From the NCBI GenBank assembly GCA_918026815.1, contig CAKJVC010000155.1:434001-498000 (forward strand): a DNA stretch of 64,000 nt, read 5' to 3'. Below are positions 11,184 to 21,563 of the stretch, in pieces. The notes under the pieces were generated by a model. It did not search any database and had not been told where the DNA came from. It worked only from the letters and a program-made list of their open reading frames with translations. Made by a program: the position numbers and the translations under genes. The stretch's first letter is position 1. Every line of letters starts with the position of its first letter. This DNA is from Chalara sp. BL73. Lineage: Eukaryota > Ascomycota > Leotiomycetes > Helotiales.

Positions 11184-13508
11184 ATGTCTTCGAATGAACA
11201 CCTTGTCATAAGACCGGGGCTGAACTCTCGTCTAGCCAAGAGATGTTTGGCTAATAAACCTGCGCATGAGTTTGACAACTTCTATACTCCTCAAAATAGT
11301 TTCTTCTACTCTCAAACTCCATACTTGCCTCTTGATCCAAAGAGAAGAGAAATACGTCTACTCAGGGTATTTCCTCGGATGCATTATGACCAACATCTGC
11401 GACACAACCCACAGTGGGCTCTCAAGGGACCAAATGGCCAACCAGTTCAATTCGATGATCAGAGCATATCAACTACCATGTCGCAGTACGGCTTCAGAGT
11501 TTCACATCCTGACAAGAAACTTATAGCTTGTGAACTTGTTGACAACGTTGCTCTATCTCGCGTTGACGGAGATTATTGTATCTTATCATATTGTGCAGGC
11601 TCGCCTATAAATACAGCTGTCATCCTGGTCGATGGCTTGCCTTTCAATGCGTTTGAAAATCTGGAGCTTGCCATTGGAAATGCATATGAATATTGGACTA
11701 CCAAGTACCCTGGGAGGGAGCTTCTACTGTGGGCAGACCAGATCTGTATCAATCAACAAGATCTGAGCGAGAGGGCAAGCCAAGTGAGATCCATGCAAGA
11801 AATTTATAGGAGAGGCAACGAAACGTTGGTTTCGCTCTCGGTTGCTGGCTCAAGAGAATGCCTTGCATGGAGTCAACGCGGTCTCGAATTTATAGATGCC
11901 TCGCAGATAGCCGGTCAGCCCACGAATCTTCAATCTGCGGAAGCTCCATTTCTTGAATTGATAGATGATCCATGTTTCGAGTCATGGATAGAGTCTTTTG
12001 AGGCGTTTCTCTCAAGTCCTTGGTGGAATCGTGCATGGGTATACCAAGAATTTCTGGTCTCTCCTCGCCCTCGTTTTGTCTCGTTCGCTAACTCCATTTC
12101 GTGGGACGAACTTTACCCAAAATTGAAGTTCATATGCAATGGCTCATCACCTACTAGCTTTATCAAGCTCCTTGATTTGGTGGGTGATGGTGTTCGAGCT
12201 GGAAAATTGAAGCGGGATAAGCAGGCAATGTTGAAGTACAAGACTGATCTGGAGTCATACAAAAGAGAGCAGTTAGAGTTTGATACACGCAGGAGAATGG
12301 AGTGGAAGCAGAAATTAGCCGAGCAGGCGCGCCAGTACCGAAGGGGTAAGATTAGTTTTATAGCGAGATTAGGCAACATGATGGCAACTTTGGAAACAAT
12401 CCTGAAGACAAGGGAGGTGGGAACGAAGGTTTGGATTCCCGAAAGTCCAAAAGAAGTCCGAAAACGTCTCAGTGAGATCAGTGAAATAGAAAATCGCTTC
12501 ACCCATGGATTCATTTCGAGACAACGGGATAAACTTCAGATAGAAAAGCGGGTACTCTACAATCTCCTCGAAAACCCTCTAGACTTTGAGTACTACAGAC
12601 CCAATGGGAATCTGCCAATTAAGCCAAACAAGCCGCACGAACTTGGATTGCATTGTTTGGACGATTCTCAAGATAGAGAAGAGGTGGATAAGCTTAATCG
12701 TCTCTCAAAGCTTCATAGGGTGGGTGTACAGCTTTCTGATTCCTCTATATCTTCTATGATGGAAGGGAAAATTAGCTGGAAGAGGTCTGCGGACATCAAA
12801 ACTCTCCTGCATCATTCAAGGCACTGTCAAACATCAGACCCCAGAGACCGAGTTTACGCCTTCTTGGCACTTTCTCACAAGGGCTATGACATCGCCCCCG
12901 ATTACACCGGCTCTAATACAATCGTCCATGTACTAATCGATACTGCGATGCGAATCATTAAGTACGACCAGTCTCTTCAAATTCTACACTACGTGAACGA
13001 TGGACGTGAGAAACTAGGCTGTTTTCTCCCTAGCTGGGTTCCTGACTGGACGAGCCCAGCACATGACACGGGTCTGAAGCAATATCTCCGTCGGAATCGC
13101 TCTCGGCATGATAATTTATGTGATATTGCAGCGTCTGTGCCGCTGATAGTAGAATATCGCCCCGATCTCACGAACGAAAGCGTCATGGACATAGGAGTGA
13201 AAGGAGTTCGGATTAATATTGTTGACAAGGCTACAGGGCCAGTCAAAGGCTATCCGTATTTGATGACATACAGCCTCGCGGATAGCAGACAGTTCGTCAC
13301 ATCTAAGTTCGTTAATATGGATGATGAGCTATGGTTGCTTTATGGTGCACGCCTTCCGGTTATTCTGCGACCAGAGAATGATGATATGTACGGATTTCTT
13401 AGTGAATGTGTCCCTTTGGAAGAGGACGGGTGGCAATATCTCATGTCCAAATATTCTGAAATGAAACAAGTAGGGCCGTGGGAGCTGGCACACATCTGGG
13501 TTGTGTGA
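11184..13508 (+). CDS. HET-domain (heterokaryon incompatibility) protein
   Basis: A single-exon protein of 774 residues from the ATG at 11184 (ACCATGT context); an in-frame ATG at 11049 would add 45 residues. HET-domain signatures are clear: YCILSYCAGS at residue 131, then LLLWADQICINQQD near 181-193, SQVRSMQEIYRR, and further down WWNRAWVYQEF, DPRDRVYAFLALS and LPSWVPDWTSP. HET proteins trigger cell death after fusion of genetically different hyphae, and related TIR-like folds act in fungal immunity. A basic, charged stretch (about residues 350-480) separates the N-terminal HET core from the C-terminal part and may be coiled coil. The C-terminal ELAHIWVV is a common ending in the family. No partner gene lies next to it. 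Confidence 0.9.
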   Translation: MSSNEHLVIRPGLNSRLAKRCLANKPAHEFDNFYTPQNSFFYSQTPYLPLDPKRREIRLLRVFPRMHYDQHLRHNPQWALKGPNGQPVQFDDQSISTTMSQYGFRVSHPDKKLIACELVDNVALSRVDGDYCILSYCAGSPINTAVILVDGLPFNAFENLELAIGNAYEYWTTKYPGRELLLWADQICINQQDLSERASQVRSMQEIYRRGNETLVSLSVAGSRECLAWSQRGLEFIDASQIAGQPTNLQSAEAPFLELIDDPCFESWIESFEAFLSSPWWNRAWVYQEFLVSPRPRFVSFANSISWDELYPKLKFICNGSSPTSFIKLLDLVGDGVRAGKLKRDKQAMLKYKTDLESYKREQLEFDTRRRMEWKQKLAEQARQYRRGKISFIARLGNMMATLETILKTREVGTKVWIPESPKEVRKRLSEISEIENRFTHGFISRQRDKLQIEKRVLYNLLENPLDFEYYRPNGNLPIKPNKPHELGLHCLDDSQDREEVDKLNRLSKLHRVGVQLSDSSISSMMEGKISWKRSADIKTLLHHSRHCQTSDPRDRVYAFLALSHKGYDIAPDYTGSNTIVHVLIDTAMRIIKYDQSLQILHYVNDGREKLGCFLPSWVPDWTSPAHDTGLKQYLRRNRSRHDNLCDIAASVPLIVEYRPDLTNESVMDIGVKGVRINIVDKATGPVKGYPYLMTYSLADSRQFVTSKFVNMDDELWLLYGARLPVILRPENDDMYGFLSECVPLEEDGWQYLMSKYSEMKQVGPWELAHIWVV

Positions 13509-14086
13509 TCTTCATATCCATAGTAAAACCAATCCACTTGGAGTTCTCTACATCAAAGGAAATGATTAGTTGATTGTGACCAATCGTGCCTGACTTCAAT
13601 ACCTCTAGGCAGGGATCTAAAATCAAACAATAGTATGCTATTCAAGGGCCCGCCAAGCATGAACTCCTAAGCATTACATATCAGAAGCGTCGCAACACAT
13701 TAGCCTACATTACATACTTGCTACCCGCAAAACTTTGAGCCATATGCAGGATGCATCAGTGTCCAGCAATACGAAAGTTCCCGATTGACATATCGTTGTG
13801 TCGAGAGGTAGAGAGCTGGGTATTTGTAGTGCTGGCCTGCTGATCAGAGGTCCTCGCAGGGAATCAAAGGCTTAAAAGCAGTAAATTTCAGAAAGAGGCA
13901 AAACCAGAGTACATGTATAATTTAATGGGAAATTTTTAAACGCTCAAATCCAGATGCATCGTACATGTGCTTGCGATCAGGTCTCTCGCGAAGTAAAAGT
14001 GGCATCGAACCGGCCTGACTCTGCGACAACAGACGTTCTAGATTATTTTCTGCTCTACTAATACATCCAGAGAAGAGGAGGGCTTA
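13509..14086. other. tail-to-tail intergenic region
   Basis: Between the convergent HET and ALKBH1-like genes. A tRNA B-box-like GGTTCGA on the minus strand near 14008-14014 has no cloverleaf around it. Nothing else is seen. Confidence 0.45.
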
Positions 14087-15370
14087 TCAATCAGCCCACA
14101 CCTGACGGCAACTAATATTCAACCTCTTCCCTCTCATGAAACCCCTCCATTTCTCATACTCTTTCGGCCCGCCTTCAACCTTCGGCCATTCGTCCAACCA
14201 TTCCGGACAGGTCCCCGCTATCACCTTCGGCATCGCATGCCAACTCCACCGCGTCTCCCCATCCATCTGCACCACATCCCCGCTCCTAACCCTGATAGTG
14301 ACCATCTCCTGCTCGCGGTCCTCGTCATCCGGGTCGGCGTTGGGATGGCGATCGCGTGCGATAATGAAAAGCCCGTCGCACCCAAGGGAGAAGGAGGCGA
14401 GCCCCCGCTGACACTCTTCGGATACGTCCCGGTGCACGGGCATATAATCCTTTGTCGAATAGAGGAGCACGACGCCGGATTCGGGGTTGAAAGATGACGA
14501 GAAGAGGGTCGTTACGAGACGCGCGATGTCAGCGGGGAATGGCGTTGGCGAGGTTGTAGGGTAAGAGCGGGTGTTCCCTGGAGGATGTCAGCAGCTGCCG
14601 GTCGCAGGGGTTCCTCTAAGTGGCGCACTGGGGTGCGTGGATATATGTACAGTTATATTGATCGCCTATAGTGAGCCACCTCAGCTTCTTCTGTAGAAAC
14701 TGCGCCATATTGAGCGGCTTATCAATGGAATGGGGATTCCGGGGCATGAAAATCTGGTTCTTCCCGGATTGGGGGTACATGAAGAAGGAATCTGGGTCCT
14801 CGTTCCCTTCCTGGGTTGGCGGGAAAGGAATCTCGTAGTCCTGATGGATGTTTGTCATATGAAGTGGGTTTGATAGCTCTCGGTGCAGAAGCTTGTCTAG
14901 AAACATGACCTGGCATTCTGGCGGCAGCAGAGACGGGAATAATCTCAACCCTTTGACACCAAGGTTAATCTCAAAGCTTTCTGCTATGGTTTAGGCACAG
15001 CCTGGACTTACCAGCAAAGTCTTTGTGCTCATATATCGTGCATTCCTTCGGAGCACTAGCCATAGGACTATCTTCATCATTTTTCTGTCCTAAGAACGCT
15101 TTTTGAGCAGCACCAATTACCGCAGAAGAGACTGTTCCAGCGGGAATTATCCTCTCCTTTTGCTCTTCGGTTAGCCCTCGATTGAAATCCACAATATTCA
15201 TGTCTGTTGCCAAGGCAGCATCGTCAATCTTTTGATACTTTTTATACTCATTACAAAGCACCTGAGGAGGCATAGCATGAGTATCATGTGCATGTTCTTT
15301 CTACATATAATTAGCATACATGCACACGCATAAGCAGGGTCATGAATTATACTTTGGTTGGGTCATCCAT
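14087..15370 (-). CDS. ALKBH1-like 2-oxoglutarate/Fe(II) dioxygenase (AlkB family)
   Basis: AlkB-family enzymes oxidatively remove alkyl groups from nucleic acids; ALKBH1 acts on tRNA and DNA, often in mitochondria or nucleus. Four exons: 15353-15370 (only 18 nt, MDDPTK), 15012-15300, 14651-14950 and 14087-14577, with introns of 52, 61 and 73 bp. The product is 365 residues, as in fungal ALKBH1. An in-frame ATG at 15376 could add two residues. Motifs: GLRLFPSLLPPECQ, RWLTIGDQYNWNTRSYP, iron ligands H251 and D253 in PVHRD and H316 in RWSWHAM, and the 2-oxoglutarate-binding R354 and R360 in RLNISCR. All catalytic residues are present. If the tiny first exon is missed, translation would begin at the internal MPPQ. 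Confidence 0.9.
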
Positions 15371-15376
15371 GGTCAT

Positions 15377-15805
15377 GTGACGACCTGCCACTTCTCGTTC
15401 TCCGTACTGCACTTTTCGGCAGCTTTTCGTTGCTATTGTTTCTTTCAGTACGTATTAAAAGGTAAAGGGTGCAATTTTCTCTTCTGGCAAACATTTATCT
15501 AAAGTTATAATGTGTTGGGTCTGGAATAAAATCCTTCATTTGTGAAACACTAAAGATAGAAATAGAAATTAGGGTTCTAGTCATTAAGCGAGCACACTAG
15601 ACTTAATCGGTCAACCCCTATTCTAGCCGCCAAAGACGAGCCTAACCTCTCCTTTACAAGCGTACATATCCGTTCTGATTCTCAACACTAGAAGTAGCAA
15701 CGCTCCCGTTAGGATTGTTGTAGCTCCAGCAAGAAACAAATGAAGCGTGCAAGTGGCTCAGGTGGATCCCCCCATTTCTTTGGTGGAGAAGCCCATCACC
15801 CTCGC
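15377..15805. other. intergenic
   Basis: About 430 bp between the ALKBH1-like gene start and the 3' end of the next minus-strand gene. Nothing is recognised. Confidence 0.45.
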
Positions 15806-17244
15806 CTACGTGTTTGTAATATCAGATCCATCTGTGCTCTCAGGTCCAATCATCCACTTGACAGTATTTCCTCGGCGATTCAATCCAGTAGAGTTTTGAC
15901 GCGAGAGCTTCTTCATGCCTTCTCGTGCGTTGTTCCACTCTGTGACATCCGCCAGACAATGTTTCCGAGTATGATCGCTCCGAATGGGCCCAGAAGTATC
16001 CTCAAACCCTAAGATTTCTCTGTCAATATCGGCGCCATACGAATTATCTTCCGCAAGATCCATAAAGATGCCCTGGAACTCGTCATTCTTAGCAAGATGC
16101 TTCATTATTTCCGCGTCATATAGCCACTCCTCGATAGTCGCCCAACCTCTTCGTATCTCCATGATTAATTTTGTCGTATCAAATGTAGCCGCTTCCAATT
16201 TGTTGGCAACTCCTTCACTGCCATCGGTACGATCATCACCGTCCGTAGCTTCCACATTAGCCAACCATTTCATGATCTCTTGTCGGCGGCGTCCCAGATC
16301 GAGAGCATACTCATGGCTCTCTGATCCCTCATTTGCGTTGATCCGTTGTTCAAAATGGCCCAGGTTATTCTTGGGTTCGTTGAGCCTCTGGAATCCCTCC
16401 GCTATGCTGGATTGATTTGGTGTTGATACAGAATTTCTCTTGATGTGAAGTTTTTGCGCAAGGTGGGTCTGAAAGGATTTTGTGTTGTTTCCATCATTGC
16501 TATCATTAATTTCTCTAGGGTTCGAGACTCCGTTTACCCACTTTTCAGTACCCATTGGGTGACTGTTATCAATGCTAGGAACCTTGATCAATTTACCAAT
16601 AAGCTTAGCAAGCAAAGTTGCGCCTTTGGCCATTTTGTTGGAGCCTCTTCGCACCCAATAAGGGTCCTTGTTTTTCTGTTCACCAGAACTCGAAGTCAGC
16701 TTTGTTATTAAAAGCAGTGTTTTGAGTAAGAGAAGCCTCTCATAGATCATGAATGATGGCATTATGTTCTGGGAGATTTACTTACCTCGAATTGGCTGGC
16801 CCAGTCTCCGATGCTCTTGAAGCCATTCTCTCGATCTCCAAAGATCTCAACCATTTCCTCGACAGTCCTTATGTGCGAGCCCAATTCCCTATTTCCCTGG
16901 CCATATAGCATCATTGCAGTACCTCTATCAAGCCTAAAATTCTTGGCCAATTCTGACATCAGTAGTTCATAGCTGTCCACCGAGTTATTCTTTTTTCCCT
17001 CAGGACAAACATCCTCCCTAAAAACATTCTTTTCGCCGGAACCGTTGTTCTTGCAAAGCGCACCTCTGGTGTGATCCTTCTTGCCGTTATTTAATTGTTC
17101 CTTGGCGGCCTTCCAGTGCTCCCAACCGTCGCAGTCCTGGCACTCAAGGTGGCCGCACTCGTCGCACGCGTCCGGGCTCTCAAAGCGTAGAGTGCTTTCG
17201 CAACATCTGCAGCAGCGCAGGTAGGCTACCTTTATGATCGGCAT
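15806..17244 (-). CDS. uncharacterised protein with Cys-rich (zinc-ribbon-like) N-terminus
   Basis: Two exons (16786-17244 and 15806-16675) joined across a 110-bp intron (GTAAGT donor, GCTGAC branch, ACAG acceptor) give 442 residues. Residues 10-45 hold the pattern LRCCRCC, then CDECGHLECQDCDGW: paired CxxC-type cysteines with a histidine, suggesting a small zinc-binding module. The rest is charged and mostly helical-looking, with no transmembrane segment and no domain I can name; a tryptophan-containing segment RRGWATIEEWLYDAEIM lies in the C-terminal half. A role in protein or nucleic-acid binding would be a guess. The splice is supported by phase and by the unbroken composition across the junction. 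Confidence 0.7.
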
Positions 17245-19010
17245 GGCAAGTTGTTAATTGAGAAAGGTATGGCTGGAATTAGTTGTTGGTCTGCTTTGCT
17301 TTATGTGGCGTTGATGTTTTTATGCTGGTTATTCCGCGTAATTTTAGGTTCCGCGGGTGAATGCTTGACTATTATAAAAGGAAGTGCGGACAAGGCTGAG
17401 GCCTCAATTGCTAAATATTGTCTGCGGCATATTAAAGGTGAGTTGACTTTGTGCTTATAGATTTGTATCGCAACCGAAGGATTTTGTTTGTTTTAGGAGC
17501 AAGAAATAAGTATCTATGATTTGCCAATAATAATTCTCTGTTGTCTATGTCAATAAAAAGAATAGTAACAGTAAGCATCAGAATTTGATTAATTGTCCAT
17601 TCTATAAATTCAACTCCTTCAACAGTTTATGGTTGTTGCAATTGTTGAATATAACTATCATGATACGTAGAAAATCTCTGTCGGATTAAAATAGCATCAG
17701 CTATATTAAATTCAGTACCTAGATCAGGAGTATTGTCAGTTATCACTTTAATGCTGAATCTGGACTTTTCCTTCTGTCACTTTTGAGGGGAGACATTTGT
17801 TTAATATAGTGCTATAATGCAACATAGAAGAATACATCTTGACAAGAACTATCGCCTTGAGACAAATTCTTTAAAAAATAATAATAAAGATAGTTGTGCA
17901 AAAAAAAAAAAAAAACGGAGGCTGCGGTATTATTAAGGACTGGTGTAAAATTTGAGCAGTCTAATCTAATGCTTTACAAAAGTAAAGGTAGCAATATTTA
18001 GTAAGGAACCAGATACCGAGAGATTCTTCTAGACTAAAATGCATTGATACTGGCATATATATGGCTTATAAAGTGAAAGAATTCCCAGTACTTGAAGCTG
18101 TTTGTAATGCCTAGGGTGCGAGAAAAATGGTGAAAACACAAGATGACACTAAAGTCTTCTTTATGATAGATTATTATATCTCAATGCATAGTTTACCGAA
18201 TAATGGCAAGTTTAATTTTGAACAACACAAAGTAATCTACAGATCCTAATGGATGTTTGTAGCTTTTCGATATACACCTGCGTCGTGACCTAAACCAGAA
18301 GTGTATCAAGAATCTTCTGGCTAGAAGAATCTTCGGATGGATTTATATTGCACATGTTAATGCAAGTAAAGCTGAAGTTGGTGAATAGTAAGGCGGAAGA
18401 AGATCTGTTTGAAGCAAACATGTTCCATGTGCGTGACAAAATCACAACTTGGATCAGGAATCTCACTAATATGGATATACTGAAATCGAACAACTAATAA
18501 CTCGACTGCATGTTTTCAAACCTTATTGACACTCTTATCAGATATAATCGCAGGTGTCCATCCTTCTGATGTTTCCTTCCATTTCTGATATTGACTAAGA
18601 ATAAAGCGCAGACTATCTCAAAGTAGGAAACATGTCCCAACAAAAACCAATCAAAATAGCAGGTCTTAAGAATACGAAGTTCTGGGATGGAATTAACTAA
18701 AACTAGAGGTATTATAAAGGGCTCAGCTTTCTACTCAGAGGAAAGTTCAGCCGCGTGCTGCTGTAATTTCTGAGTAGTGGTGATTCACATCGTCGCTTCC
18801 TTTTCTGACATGATGCCCAGCGCTAGCGCAATATAAATACTTCGTGGGCGCTGTCACAGCGCGTTTGTTTATGAAACCTCGACATCAAACATCAAATCCA
18901 GCAAGCATTCTTTGCAGCGCAAACAAATCTTTTGCCTTCTAGTGATCTACAGATCCTCCGCCTCAAGACCGTCACACTACCCCAATCAGCGCCTTCCAAT
19001 ACTCTCTAAA
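17245..19010. other. AT-rich intergenic region, possible old repeat relic
   Basis: About 1.75 kb, visibly AT-rich between 17460 and 18760, with a poly-A run at about 17900-17915 and no long ORF. It may be decayed mobile DNA, but no terminal repeats, duplication or protein similarity could be recognised. The right end carries the promoter of the gene at 19011. Confidence 0.4.
18832..18839 (+). promoter_or_regulatory. TATA box of the 19011 gene
   Basis: TATAAATA about 170 bp before the start codon, followed by a C/A-rich leader. It is a good match to a core promoter TATA element; the assignment is by position. Confidence 0.55.
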
Positions 19011-19668
19011 ATGGCCGACGTGCAGACCGCAGAAGTCAAAGATGCCGCGCACATTGCTATTGCCAGGTAAGATACTTAATGCCGCATGCTGGATGGTGCT
19101 GCTTATATGCATGCGCCTGTGTTTGCAATGCGATAGCGTTTCCTGACTGTCCAACAGTGTTGCAGAGCAGCTCGGCGCTCGCCTTTCCCTTCCTGTCGCA
19201 TTACTCCCAGATACCCCGCAAGGCACTCCCTACAACACTCCAACTTCCAGTCTTTCTGCTGCCAACACTCCGCCTCCTACCCCACGCCTCCCTGCTGTCG
19301 ATGCCATTGCGGTTACTGTTGAGAAGACATCGAAAGGTATACCAAAGCGATCTGATACTGGGGACAGTGGTTATGGCAGTGCTGTTGAGGAGGATGCCAC
19401 TCCGGAGGAACTTTCTACGATCCTAAAGGACAACAATAAGCAGGCTGATGTGGGAGGGAAGGATGAAGAGTTGAGTGCTGGGGATGGAAAGCTGGAGCAA
19501 CAAGCACATAAGTGCGGTCTCACTTTGTTGGCTCCTCCAGTTGATGCTCCTGCACAACAACAGTATCGCCATTACTACCGCCCTGGATACCTGCGCTCTT
19601 ACTCTATGATGAACCGCAATGCCATGGCCAACCCTGGTGCATCACTCTATAAGCCACGCTGGAACTAG
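19011..19668 (+). CDS. small Pro/Thr/Ser-rich hypothetical protein
   Basis: Two exons, 19011-19066 and 19158-19668, joined across a 91-bp intron (GTAAGA...CTGAC...ACAG) give 188 residues. The protein starts MADVQTAEVKDAAHIAIAS, continues with a low-complexity segment (TPQGTPYNTPTSSLSAANTP), a GDSGYGSAVEED acidic stretch and a C-terminal Gln/Tyr/Arg-rich part ending ASLYKPRWN. It has no signal peptide and no transmembrane helix. The composition suggests a largely disordered cytosolic protein. I do not recognise it. A well-placed TATA box, a good start context (AAAATGGCC) and clean splice signals support a real gene. Confidence 0.72.
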
Positions 19669-20708
19669 GTAAACCGTCAGTCAGCGTGACTCACATATCA
19701 AGGAAAGTGGGGAAGAGCTTAGGGATATGGGAATTTGGGAATGGATACTTGCAATGGAAATGTAAGTTTTAAGTCGCCAATCCATTGTTATACATTATCT
19801 TGAGCATAGCTGCTAACAACTGGTAGGAAATGGGTACATAATGGGACGGGAAGAAAATGGACCTAGTATTTTAGTTGATAATGATAATACAAGGTTTTCT
19901 TCCATAAAGATGCTCTTCCAAATGTCTCATAAAATTTAATACATTGCGGGATACGTGAAAATCAATTTTTTTTCTTGGAACGTGCGACTTGAATGTCTCA
20001 TTGCTTATGACGCATTGACAGGCTCCGCAGAATAACGACCGACCTGTCATAAACATAATGACTACATGTTCAAGAATTAATAATTCATTCAAAACTCCAT
20101 CGAGAAAGCAGTGACTGAAAAATACAAGTTTGGAATGTCTCATAAAAATATAGTGCACGAATAAAACTACCAGAAGACATGCTGTTCAGAGGAAAATATA
20201 TGCACCTGAAAAAAAGATCCAATAAATGTTTACACATTAAGAAAGCATATGAAAGTGCAAGAGAGACCCGAATGCCTGATATATAGTAAAATGTTTGCGA
20301 AGCTTGCAAGGACAACAAAAGAGATTGACTGACGTTCTTGTGATATAGGCAGGCGGCTAATTTACGGACTCAGGGTAACAACGCGAAGAAATGGGAGTTA
20401 CGCCTAACATATGATGTTACATTCACATGGCACAGGGAGAGCAGATGCATGAACGGATGCTATGTTGAAGTGACTCCCCTGCCAAGTCCATGTCATGATG
20501 CACAGATTATCATGCTATTCTCCTGCCGTGCCGCCTTGTGAGGGGCTGGCGCAAGGCTGATTTAACTGCCAGCTCACCGAGCCGTCTTTTCTTTTTTTTC
20601 TTTTCCTTATAAAAATATTCTAGATCTCGTTTCTCTGATGAAAATTGCTCTGCAAGGCGCACTTAACATTTTAATAATTAATAGATTAAATATTCACCGG
20701 AAATCATA
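19669..20708. other. intergenic
   Basis: About 1 kb with no recognisable gene. A pyrimidine-rich tract (CTTTTCTTTTTTTTCTTTTCC, near 20586-20607) lies about 100 bp before the Ysa1-like gene and is typical of a fungal core promoter. Confidence 0.45.
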
Positions 20709-21459
20709 ATGTCAACGGGTGACCAGGAGATCTTGAAGACGGAGCCTTTGGTGTGACATGCCCCTCCTTTAATAATCCTTTACAAAGCTAACCTTCAATT
20801 CGACAGGAAAACAAAGACGCGAAGTGGACGAAGCTCATCTTGTAAGTCCGTTTCTATATCGCGGGGAGGATGAACAGGTACCAGAAAATAAAGACGGATA
20901 TCGCTGACACTTGCACGATAGAACGACATACAAAGATCCCCACCAAACGACCCGAACCTGGGAGCATGCATCCCGCACCACGCGGCCCCAGGGCTCAGAC
21001 ATAGACGGCGTCGGCATCGTGGCCATCCTCGAGAAGCCCAGCGGGCCCGAAATCATCCTGCAGAAGCAGTACCGGCCGCCCGTCGGCAAGGTATGCATCG
21101 AGGTGCCCGCGGGCTTGGTGGACGGCGGGGAGAGCGCCGAGGACGCGGCGGTGCGGGAGCTGCGGGAGGAGACGGGGTACGTTGGCGCGGCGAGCGAGCG
21201 CAGCCCGGTCATGTGGAACGACCCCGGGTTCTGCGATACCAACCTGAGGATGGTGCGCGTGGAGATCGACATGGCGGACCCGAGGAACCGGGATCTCAAG
21301 CCCGAGCTGGAGGAGAATGAGTTCATCGAGGTTTTTACGGTGCCGCTGCGCGGTCTGTGGGACGAGTGTAGGAGGCTGGAGGGCGAGGGGTATGCGATTG
21401 ATGCAAGGGTTGGGACGTTGGCTGAGGGGATTATGATGGCCCAGCGGTGGAAGTTATAG
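20709..21459 (+). CDS. YSA1: ADP-ribose pyrophosphatase, NUDIX family (Ysa1-like)
   Basis: Splits ADP-ribose into AMP and ribose 5-phosphate. Exons 20709-20750, 20807-20841 and 20922-21459 (introns 56 and 80 bp) join in phase to 204 residues, the usual length for this enzyme. The second exon is only 35 nt. The N-terminal ENKDAKWTKLILTTYKDP is the conserved start of the family. The NUDIX box is complete: G-LVDGG-E-SAEDAAV-RELREETGY, fitting GX5EX7REUXEEXGU. The first intron has an unusual donor (GTGTGA), so that junction is the least certain part. The last exon is clearly more GC-rich than the flanking DNA. It ends 104 bp from the stop codon of a second NUDIX gene on the opposite strand. Confidence 0.92.
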
Positions 21460-21563
21460 GGCTCGTATCTGAACAGGGAGGATAGACTACCTTTGATAGA
21501 ATAACGAAAGAGCAGAATATACAGGGAGGTCGGGGATGTCACATCATTACTTCTATATAGCAC

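Noticed and set aside
13985..14030. tRNA-like B box (GGTTCGATGCC) on the minus strand
   Set aside because: The T-stem does not pair and no A box, anticodon arm or acceptor stem could be built around it.
20835..21563. 242-codon minus-strand frame
   Set aside because: Antisense shadow of the GC-rich NUDIX exon; Ser/Arg-rich composition typical of a frame artefact.
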